Below are positions 40,201 through 52,200 of a stretch of DNA of 64,000 bases, piece by piece. The stretch lies in NCBI RefSeq assembly GCF_029784155.1, contig NC_073692.1, positions 63,803,676-63,867,675 of the forward strand, written 5' to 3'. This stretch comes from Uranotaenia lowii. Lineage: Eukaryota; Arthropoda; Insecta; Diptera; Culicidae. The translations under genes and the position numbers were made by a program. Under the pieces are notes generated by a model that saw only the letters and a program-made list of their open reading frames with translations, ran no database searches and was not told where the DNA came from. Numbering within the stretch: the stretch's first letter is position 1; each line of letters starts with the position of its first letter.

Positions 40201-43200
40201 ATCGGGAACGCATCACAATGCATTGGCAGCACATCCGGTGCTTCCAGCGAGGTGGGCGACGTGGGTGCCTGATCTGCATCCGGAACGCTCTCGACCAACC
40301 TCCTGAGCACTATGTACACCACGACGGCAGCCAAACTCATGATGATCTCCGGCGAAATCCAATACACCACCATGGCCGCGTCCAGATCCTGGAACCTCAC
40401 CAGCCCTATGTGGCGAAGCAAGACCTCTAAAAATTTACATGGTTCGATCAGCTCGTAACCGAGCGCTAAGAACACTATCTGGAAGGCTATCTGGCTCACT
40501 AGCAGCAATATGCTGATCACAATATACAGTTTGAAATAGATTCCAGTGGAGCCTGAAAAAAGATAGTGGTTTAATTTGAATTGCCTGTCTTGAAACTGAA
40601 AGCCCTTCCATTACAATCGATTAAAATTCAAATGAAACACTTTCCAAAAGTTCCCCCTGTTTCCTACCTTTGATACTCCTTGGCGTGGCAACTGGCACAA
40701 ACGGTAGTCCGAAAAGGAAGAGCAGATAGGGAAGGGACAGTCCCACCGGTCTCATCAGGCAACCTGTTGGAAAATAGAAAATAAATCTTGTCAATAACGC
40801 AAAATATGCACAACTAAAACACGAAGCGTGCAGAATTAACATACAGATGATTGCACGCGTAGTTTTCCAAGCGAAAACCTGTAATGTCACCTCAGAGTGC
40901 TCCCGCGATTGACAAAACTAGCCCCCCTAGGCGGAAAATCAAGCCATAGAAATAACGAAGCCATGTTTGGGTTTGCGAATGCTCTTTAATAGGAAATTGA
41001 TTGAAGGGTTCTATTTTTGTTCAATACGAATAACTCCAAAGATAAAACCGCTAGATTTAATACATTATCCTTTGAATCTGAATTTGATACTGGTCGTTGA
41101 GATGTGCCTCTACCCTACTGTCCATTGGTTTATATCAAAGCTGAAGACACGTGCTGCCCATAAGCGCGAACACCTTTCATACATTGAGCTTGATAGTATG
41201 TATGATTGATTATCTGGATGAAGTCAGACCGATATCAGACCTGTCATCGGGAAAAAGAAACACCGACAGCAGGTTATAGTAGTAATTCAATTAGCTTATC
41301 CGATGGGTAAAGTTCCATTCACAAAAGGTGGATAAACTAGTCCGAGATTGTAGGAAAAAACGGAAACAGTGCAAAAGCGTTATTTCTAATATGTATCTCA
41401 CTCATCGATGAAAATGTAACCGGAGATGCCTCAATCGTGATAAATGAGGTGAATGGAAAAAAAATGTTGTGAACGTATTTTTGCCATGACACTACACTTT
41501 TGGTCGTGATTAACCGAAAAACTACAGTAACTCGCTCGGTATTGGACGATGTTTGGGCCGAAGCGTGCGTCTGATTACCAAAAACATTCGACTACTGAAG
41601 CTTCGAGAAAAATAACGTATCTTTTATGAAATACCATCAACTGTATTATCAACACTTTTGAACTTAATGGCTTCTAAACATCTTATGTTCACAGGTAATT
41701 AAACGGCTCATGCATCAAAAGTTGTAAGGTTGATGGGACTTCATATTGACGTAATCAGACAAAATCTTTGTTTCGTCGGTAGTTATAAATAATTTTAAAA
41801 ACATGCGCTTTGCAGCTTAGTCGAAAACAGTGGTAGCTTGCAACAACCTGTTTATTCAATAAAAATTCTAGGAAAAATTTTAATTCATTGACAAATTTGT
41901 CTAGGTAGACATAAAGGTGACATGTAAGGCATGCAACACCGATTGCAGTTATTTTTGGTTTTGATCGAACTTAATTTAACCAACACTTTCCTGGCACTAA
42001 AGCATTTGATAACAAAACGAATTGAAGCAATGCGACTTGAGCGCTCGAAGAAGCGATTTCTGCCTGAATTGAAGAAAAAGCAAAAAGCCTTATTTTCGGA
42101 GAGTTACACACTCATCTGGCGCAACCCCTTATAGTGTAGTTTTGACCCGTTATCGGAAAAGACTGGGTTAACTCCTTACTCATGTAAAGCCCTTGTACGC
42201 TTTATAGTGTACACAGCATGTACGTCAAACAGAGGTGAAAATTATACCGTATTTGTTTATGCCGAGTGTTGCACTAGTGTTGCACTGGTGCACCACTAGG
42301 TGCTGTCAAACTGTTTGTTTATTCGGACGGTGTTGCACTGGTTTTGACCTGTCGGAGTTCTGCTTACGGACGGTGGCCCACCGATAATTTTGCCAGTGTT
42401 GCGAGAGAGCGTGTGAGTGAGCGAGGTAGCAATACACTGGCGAGGATTTGTGTTTGTTTTTATCGGGTACGGTGGAACACTCCACGAGTGGAGAAAACAA
42501 ATACAGTATTAGTAATGTAAGCATGTAAAATCTACACATTCCCGGCAAGAAAAAATTCATTCCCGTTCATCGATTCCGCCTCCAAATGAATAAATGGGTG
42601 GTTTTCCGAAGGCGCAGCGGCTTTGAGATTCCGAACTTAGAATATTTTCGGTCTTTTTCTGTAGAAGTCCAACTTCACGCACCCACACAGCTTAAAATTT
42701 CTTGTTTCGTTCGAATGTACGCAATTGCATTTCAGTGTGTTGGCTCACGGTCCGTTCACTTGGTTCAGTAGCGTGGCGGCTGGTGTTGTTGATATTGCTT
42801 GGAAGACATTCAGTTTCACCTATGCCTCGATGGTGTGCGGACATGGCGGTAGATTTTATATAGTGTGGTGCTTATGTGGAGTGCAAATTTAACTTTTGTG
42901 TCATCTATCAGTGTTATTAAACTTAGGTTATGTAGTGATAAGAATTTGAAAAGAACGATAGATGCAACGAGTGGATTTTGAATGTGAGTAAACAAAAATC
43001 TTAATTCTTATATTATTAAATAAATATCAACTTTTAATTTAAAATTGTGATCGAAAATCAGATTTTTGATTATCAAAACAAGATTTCATAAATTCTAAAA
43101 ACACTGATTATGAGAAGTGAAGAATTGTTTTTCGATACCCACGTCAGCACTTTAAGGTTTAAATTAAGATTTTGATCTGAAATATCTGGAATGTTAATTC

Positions 43201-46200
43201 TGATTTTTGTATTGTATGTTCTAAATATCCAATAACCATTACATATTTTAGCAAAATTTTATCAATAGTTTAAATCAGCAATTTTCAACTTTCTGATGCA
43301 TTCCGAATTTGAGTTAATAAATATTGAATAATTTCTAGCGAAACAATATTAAAAACACCAACAAAACTTATAATTACAAAATCTGATCTTCAAATAACAA
43401 GGTTTAAGTTCGGTACTCTAGAATTATTCAATCTAAATTTGAAACCCAATCATGATTGAACTACTGATTTTTAAATTTAAAACAGTGTTTTGGATTGATA
43501 TTTTTCATCATCTATTTAAAATCTGAAAAGAACACTTAATATTAGATAACAGATTTATAAAATGAAATAAAAAATTGAACTCCAAAATCTGAATCTGGAA
43601 TCAAAACCTGAAATTTGAATTTGAAATCTGAATCTGAAATCTCAGTCTGAATCTAGAAACGGATCTGAAATCTAAGTCTAAAATCTAATTCTGAAATTTG
43701 ATTTTGGAATCTGCATCTAAATTCTAAATCTGAATCTGAAATCTAAATCTGAAATCTGAATCTGAAATTTGAATCTGAATCTGAAATCTGAATCTGAAAT
43801 CTGAATCTGAAATCTGAATCTGAAATCTGAATCTGAAATCTGAATCTGAAATCTGAATCTGAAATCTGAATCTGAAATCTGAATCTGAAATCTGAATCTG
43901 AAATCTGAATCTGAAATCTGAATCTGAAATCTGAATCTGAAATCTGAATCTGAAATCTGAATCTGAAATCTGAATCTGAAATCTGAAATCTGAATCTGAA
44001 TCTGAAAATGAAATCTGAATCTGAAATCTGAATCTGGAATCTGAATCTGAATCTGAATCTGAAATCTGAATCTGAAATCTGAATCTGAATCTGAAATCTG
44101 AATCTGAAATCTGAAATCTGAATCTGAAATTTGAATCTGAAATCTGAGTCTGAAATCTGAAAATGAAATCTGAATCTGAATCTCAAATCTAAATCTGAAA
44201 TCTGAATCTCAGTTTAAAATGTGAACATTGAATTTGAAATTCATCTGAATTTTGAATCTAAATCTGAAATCTGAATCTAAGTTTTATAAAAATTGAATCT
44301 GAGATCCATCTGAATCTAAATTTTGATTTCTAATATAACTTATGTATTTTATGCAGTCAAATCACTGGATTTACTTTGTTTTTGCGATTTTCATTATTGA
44401 TAAATGTTGGGATGTATATAGATTTTTTTTTGTATTCATACTTTATTCAAGTTTTTGTCCATTTTCAGATGAATTTAACATAAACATGAATTATTTTCAC
44501 AATTGTAAAATCTATGAATTTTTTTAGAATATATTTGAACTTTCATAAAATTTCGTTTGGAATAAATGCAGTTAATTCTACAACGAATCTGCAAAACTCG
44601 TTCTTATCAAATCCGAAATTCCTTTTTTATGTCCCGGCAATGGTTATATTCATGTATTGATTGTATTTCATTTTTTGCCATTGAAATAAAAATTAAATTT
44701 AAAAAAAATCTTTAAAATTTTCCTTCCTTATTTACTTGCTTTTAAAATGCTGAAATCCGAAACTCCTTCTTAAATAAACGTATACAATAATAAGAAATGA
44801 TAAATTAAGAGAAAATATTTAAGTATAATATTGTAGCAAAAATTTTCAAAATGACAAATCAAACAAATTTCACTGTTGAACTTTTTATTGCAAAGTTCTT
44901 AGAAAAAAATTTTGGAAATTTCAATATCTTATGAACATAAATTTATTGCAACTTTGATTCCGTTTTTCAATATAGAATGTCGTTGAAATACAATCATCTT
45001 CTATATTTTTAAAATTTGTTTGAAATATAACTTAAATGCACTCTGTTAAAATTTTCAAAAGATTTATTTTCAATTTAATTAACCGTCAAATCCTTTTGAA
45101 AAATTTTCATATTTATTTATAATGAAATTCAAACGATTACAATTATTTTCAATGGGCTCTGCAGAAAAGTATAGAAAAAACGACGAAAAACTGTTTCAGC
45201 GCAGCTCGGATCCGAATCCCATCCTATGTATGCACCCTTCGGGCATCGTGCTCTGGTACGATATCCGAGGGGCGTTTCTTCCGCTTTCGGAGCTTTCGGA
45301 TGAATCACAAGGAACTCACTCGAAGGTCGCGTTCACCCCGGCGATTCCGGCTGCAATTTTTGTTTCAACTGCTATTTCGCAGTTTCGCTCCGGATTTATT
45401 TCGCTGCGAAGCGGAAAATTCATTTCAAAAATCGCTGGGTTATTTTGGAAGCCCGCTCTGCATGGCCCTTTGAAGGATGGAAAGAAAATAATAAAAACAA
45501 ATCAGTTTGTTTTGAATTTCTGTATTCGGCTAGGTATAATTTTCATGCTCGTGTTATAGAATAGGAAAATATTCATTCAGCTGATCTGCTTTCAGCATTA
45601 TCCGATTCATTGAATCGTCGAACGAGATCGGTTACGGCAGAAAGAGTTCTTTATTCTGATTGACATGTTAAAAAACTAATCTTTATTTAGTAAGCCAGCT
45701 TTTCTAAATAATGTGTAAAATTGACTCGATGAAACGACACTTTTTTTGACAGATCTCGGCTGTTCGCAATAATGGGTCAATTTTAAAAGTTTAAGGTGTT
45801 GCGCCAAATGAGTGTGTAATGTAAAGGGCGAACACGAAATTATTACGACACATTCAACAGGGCATGACTTTTTAACCATTGGGTAAAAATCAACCAAATT
45901 TTGCACACTTTCTCATTGACGTGTATTGTTTACATGCTGTCAAACTCGAATTGTTTTTCGATTTAACGAAAACGAAGGTGAACCAACGCAAGTCGAGAGA
46001 ACGAATTTTTTCCAAACACTTGGAATTCCCTGACCTGTCGCCCCGGCAGTTGGGAAAAATATTGAACATTCACCATTTAACCGTCTTCAGAATGTTGAAG
46101 CGGTTCCAGGATCCGTTGACGTTGAACCACGGCAAAGGAGCTGGAAGAAAACCGGACCGGAGAACAAAAAGACGGAGTGAAAGGTAAAGCGGATGATTAA

Positions 46201-49200
46201 AGCAAATCCCAACGTCTCAAGCCTTGGTTTGGTTAAAAGATCAGCGCAGAGCTACATCCAGAATGAAAAAAAGAGAGCTAGACGAGAAGATGCTGACAAA
46301 ATATGGCTGCTGTGACGCGTGTGATGACACTACGTATATAAAAACCGATTTTAAGCCAATTCCGGGGTTGAAGTTTTTCATCGGCAAGAACAGGTTCGTT
46401 GAGGACGACAAATTTAAGAAGAAGAAAATATCGAAGTTCGTCACCAAATATCCCGTTTGGCAGGCCATCTGCTCTTGCGGACTGAGGAGTGAGCCTTTCG
46501 TGACAAAGGGCACAGTAAATGGCGAGATCTACAAATCTAAGTGCATCGAGAAGCGCCTTTTGCCGTTCTTGCAGCAGAACGACGAAACTCCGCCATTTTG
46601 GCTAGATTTGGCATCATGCCACTATTCTAAAAGTGTCCTGGAGTGGTATGAGGCCAATTCTGACCATTTTGTTCCAAAGGACATAAACCCGCCAAACTGT
46701 TCGGAGCTACGCCCGGTGGAGCAGTATTGGGCAATAATGAAGCGGGATCATCAGAGGAGCAAGAAGACAGTCAAAGACGAGAAGGACATTTTAAGAAAAT
46801 GGGAAAAAAGGAACTGGTAAAGATGACTGGATGACTGGTTGACACTGTAAAGACTTTTAAGGAGGGCATCAAGTGAAAATGCGTTCAATTTAACACTCAA
46901 GGCTCCATCGATTAACTATTCTTTTGATTTTTGAAGTGAGTATATAAATAAAACTACCCTAAAATTTTGGTTTGATTCTAAACATTATAAGAAAATTGGC
47001 ATGACATTTTTGGTGTCGCAATAATTTCGTGTTCGCCCTTTATCTCAGAACACACATACTTCAGAAAGCTCGAATTTTGTGAACTAGTAGTGATAGAGTT
47101 GATTTGCCTTACGCAAAAAAAATGATCAAAAAATATCATCAAAGTAGAAATTTATGGAAAATTAAAATCGAAGGGACAGTGCGCGTGCTTTCCATTTTAT
47201 TTATATACAAGTTTGAACGGTGTTGCTTCTAGTCCTATTCCGCTGCCTAACGCCACAAGCAAACAGATTCGTGAGAAGGCTTCGTGGAGGCGCGATCTAC
47301 GACGGACCAGATCTTCACACTTCGGCAAATGACGTGAACACCAAGTTCATACGCACCATCTATCTACTCATCGACTTCAAAGCCGCATAAGACACGATCG
47401 ACTGTGACAAGCTATGGAAAACCATGGGCGAGAACGGCTTTTCCGGGAAGCTATCCAGACTGGTCAAGGCGACGATGGATGCTGTGTGCGGATTTCGGGT
47501 GAATTGGCGAGGTCATTCGAATCACTTCGACAAGGCGGGCTTCGACAAGGCGATGGTTAACCTGCGTGATGTTCAACGTGGCGCTAGAAGGCGTTATTTG
47601 ACGAGTGGTGTGCGAAATCCGGGGTACGATTTTTAACAGATCCAGTTAACTTATCTGCTTTGTCGATGACATTGGCATAGCCGGCAGATCATCAGCGGCG
47701 GTGGAGGAGATCTACTGCAAACTGAAACTGAAACGGGAAGCAGGAAGGATTGGAATAATGATTAATACGTCCAAGACGAAGTATATGCTGGCCCACGGAT
47801 CCGCTTGATGGACAGTCGTTCGGCATTCTTGCAACATGTCCTGCCCATCGTATCGGTCCAACCTTCGTCACCTTCTGGATACTGGGTTCGCCGTAGAGTC
47901 AAGCGAGCTCGTGGTTCATCCTTCGCCTCCACACTTCGTTCTCCTGCCCGCCACCATAGATGGTTCTTAATACTCGTCGCTCGAATATTCCGAGTGTATT
48001 CAGGTCCTCCTCGAGCAATATCCATGTCTCTTGCCCGTAGAGAACAACCGGTCTAATGAGCATCATATACAGGTTACACTTGGTGCGAGGGCCAAGTCTT
48101 CTCGACCGCAAGTGCTTGTGGAGTCCAACACGGAGAAAAAAGACGTTCGTTGTTTCAATTATTTTAGCTAGTTATTTTAATCATCACAGTATAGTTGATT
48201 TTATCACTTTCAACTATAAATATAATAGGTTTAACTACAAACTGCTGATTGACTGTATGCGATCAACTATATTTGTTTCAACTCTAAATATGATAGATTC
48301 TAATACAATTGTATGCTAGATTTTAAGCATTCAACTATGATTGTATCCAATTTACCCGAAAACTTTTGCCCAGAATGAATTTTTCCCAGAATGACAAATA
48401 CCCGAAATCAAACCCCAGAATGAACTATTTCCCAGAAAAAAATTCCCCAGAATGCACCATTTACCAGAAATATTTTTCCCAGAATGGACAATTTCCCAGA
48501 ATTTTTTTCCCCATAATGGAACATTTCCCAGAATGGCACAAATCCCAGAATTTTTCCTCTAGTATTTTTATTTGTTTTTTTTTTCTAATGAATTCTTGTA
48601 AATTTCATATAATTCGAATTTTTTTTTTCAAAATGATTTTTTAAATGAAACTACAGGTTTGAAATTTTCCAACTAAATTTAGAACCAATATTGTGCTTTG
48701 TTTTAGGTTTGGGTACTTTAATTGATTCAATGCTAACCATGGTCCTTTTAAAAACCGTTTCGGTATCCGACTCCTCACGCTGCGCGTTCGAACTTGAAAG
48801 ACGTTTTGTCCTTCACGCTGTCGCGTGGCGGACGAGGCTAAGGGATCACCCCTAGCTATCACGCAGACCTATGAAGCCCCGGCAGACCTAGACCAATGTA
48901 ATGGGGCCGCCGCTTCCGACGGCGGGTCGGCGGCCACCTCGGATTTGGGAGCTTCGGCGGCTGGTAAAATGGTAATTCTGGCGAAAATTTTCATTCTGGT
49001 TCATTCTGGTAAAATTTTTTCTGGGAAATGGTTCATTCTGGGAAATAAATTCTGGTAAATGGTGCATTTTGGGAAAAAAATTCTAGGGAAGTGGTTTTCT
49101 AATGATTGAAATTCTGGTGATTTTTCATCCTGGGCAATGGTTTTCGGGAAAATGGAGTACAACCTTCAACTATAAATATTATAGATTCAACTACAAACTA

Positions 49201-52200
49201 CTCATTGACCTTACGCAACCAACTATCGATATAAAAGTTTCAACTATAATGGTATAACTGATTCAACTATAGGTATGATAGATTCAAATACAATTGTATA
49301 ATTGAATTTAGGCATTCAACTATAAATATAACTACATATTTGTCGTTAAGCTTACGCAACCAACTATAGATATAGTAGAATGCACTACACTCATTCTCAG
49401 GGCATACAGTCATTCTCACTGACTCAAAATTTGAATTCCATCGCAGCAGAAAAATAAGAAGAACGAAGTAAACCATCAACAGCGGATCAGTATACGGAAC
49501 AAAGGAGCAGAAAAAGAGTACTCCGAAAGGGTTAGGTAAGTCATATTCAATTGTTTATCATTAAGTTGCGTAAGTAATCATTAGTAATAAACATACTAAT
49601 TAAGTTTTGTTTCTTAATCGCCGCAGCAACAGTAACTTCACCAGCAGCATCCGGCGGATCCGTTTTAAACAGCAGCAAACGTCTCTACAGCGGAATCATC
49701 AGCAGCCGCAACATCACCCGTGAGGACATTCCGGAACAGCTCAAAGCAGTTCTTTTCATGTCTGGAACAGTAAGTGGAAATATTTTCTAACCTTATTTTC
49801 CAGACCTTATTTCCCATAACCAGTGACAGCCCCCCCCCCCCATTGAGAGGACCGAACGGAAAATCTGACTAATGAGTTCAGAGTGTCCCATTCGCTGGAC
49901 AGCAGGCGCGTCGAATCTTCTGACCTTTTGACAAAGGTGACTACTTCAAGAAGCTAGAAATGAATGGGATTCTTCACAAATGAATACAGAAATTAACAAA
50001 AAACTAATGAGTTGATAAAATTATTCTGAAAAATTCTTCAAAGATATGATAACTTCCAAAATATACACAAATTGAATTTACAATATTTATAGTTGAACTT
50101 TTTAAATCAATCATAGAATTTTAATTGAATCGGTCATATATAAATTGAATCAATTATAGAAATATGGTTGAATCTATTATTTGCACAGTTTAATCAACTA
50201 TTCCAGTAAAGTTAAATTTACTTAATTTATTATTGAATGCATCAAATCAATGATACGATAATAGTTGAGTCTATTATATTTAAAGTTGAATGCATAAAGT
50301 CAATCATACAACTATAGTTGAATCTATTATACGTATTGTTGAACGCAAAATATCAATCAGATAATCAATTATATAAAGTTTAAATTTTCGGATTTATAGT
50401 TGGTCGAGAAATAATCAGAAATCTAGTTGAATATAAGCGGAATATTGTTAACAAAACTTTACTTTTTTCTCCGTGATAGTAGGCACGACTTTTACTGATA
50501 ATTCGCCGCCGGATTTCGCGGCTGGTGTGTCTTGTCAAAAGGCTGCCAGATCGTCCGGTTTCATGCGCGTTTGCCCGGATATTCTACATAAAATTTGGGG
50601 AGAGCCCATATTTTATTGAATCATGCCGGGATTTTGCCCGGATTTATTAACTTTATTTGATAAATCTATATATATAAAAATGAATTTCTGTCTGTCTGCC
50701 TGTCTGTCTGTTCCCTATAGACTCAGAAACTACTGAACCAATTTGCGTGAAACTTGGCAGGTGGGGGCATTGGAGGCAGGGGAAGGTTCCTATTATGGTT
50801 TGGTATTTGGGGTGGTATTTGGGTACGAGGAATATTTCTATGAATATAAAGTACCCTTCCCTCTTCTCAGTGGGGTGATAGGAAGGGGGAGGGGGGCTAC
50901 CTTACAATTTTTCATATAACTCGAAAACTAATCAAGATATTGGAACCAAATTTGGCACGGGAAGGTATTTGGATACGAAAGATATTTCAATGATTATTTG
51001 AGACCCCTCCCTCTTTCCAGTAGAAAGGGGGAGAGGGTCTCTTTCATATTTTTTAACATAACTCAAAAACTAAAAAAGCAAATGGAACCAAATTTGGCAT
51101 GGGAGGGTATTTGGATACTAAAAATATTTCTATGACGATTTGAGATCCATCCCTTTTTTCAGTAGGGAAAAATAAAGTGGGGAGGGGCCTCTTTTATAAT
51201 TTTTTTACACAACTCAAAAACTAATTAAGCAAATGGAACCAAATTTTGCATGGGCGGGTATTTGGGAACGTGACATGTTCTAATGATTGTTTGAGAATTC
51301 TTCCTTCTTCCAGCGGGGAGAAATGAAAGAGGGAGGGGAGTTTCACACAATTTTTACAGCATAACTCAAAAACTACAACAGCAAATGGAACCAAATTTGG
51401 CATGAAACGATAATTGGGTACGAGAAATGCTTCTATGAATATTTGGTATCCCTCACTCCTTCAAAGAGGTGGATGAAAAGGGGGAGGAAAGGTCTCCCTT
51501 ACAATTTTCAGTATAACTGGAGAGTTGATCGAGCAAATTGAACCATATTTGGCATATGAGAGTATTTAGATACGAGAAATGTTTCTATCATAAACTGAAG
51601 CCCCACCTTTTTCAGCGGAAAAATATAAAGAGGGAGTGTGGACTTCCATATGATTTTTTTTGCATAACTCGAGAATTTATCGAGCAAATGAAACCAAATT
51701 TGGCATCAAAAAGTATTTGAGTACGAAAAATACTTTTTATATGTGAAACAATTCCTTTCTTGCAGTAAGATGATAGAATTGGGAATATAGGAAGGGAAGA
51801 GGAGGCTTACATTTAACTTTTTTTTACAAAATCCGAGGAATGGACTAAACTTAACATGGAAAATCATTTTGGTATGATTCTATGATTATCTGACACACGA
51901 TCCTCCTTTCAGTGAGTAGGTACATACGATGAGGGAGGTGAGCCCAATACAATTGTGTTAGCATAAGTTCTCAATTTATGATAATGAAGCCAACAAATGG
52001 AAACAAATATGGCATGGAAAGGTACTTGGTTACGAGATACGTTTCTACGATTGTTATAGATCCGTACGCTTTACAGTGTAGAGGGGGGAAGAAAGGAGGA
52101 GGGTCCATATAAATTTTGTTGTTAAGCTAAAAAAATTATCAACCAATGGAACTATATTTGATATAAGAGGATTTTTGGGAACCAGACAGATTCAAATAAT

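Larger units (their letters stand above)
48129..50475 (+). mobile_element. CACGGAG-ended element with palindromic subterminal repeats
   Basis: Ends CACGGAGAAAAAAG and CTTTTTTCTCCGTG. Just inside both ends lie many copies of TTCAACTATAAATATAATAG and its reverse complement. It interrupts an RTE fragment: left flank GTGGAGTCC, right flank ATAGTAGGCACG, contiguous in the copy near 53300. It contains a nested MITE (48347-49155) and an exon-like cassette (49420-49768). Superfamily not recognised. Confidence 0.75.

Noticed and set aside
41931..42134. 67-codon plus-strand frame in intron 1
   Set aside because: No motif, no supporting signals, length expected by chance.
43743..44186. 147-codon frame of Phe/Arg/Gln/Ser/Asp repeats
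   Set aside because: By-product of the 13-bp satellite.
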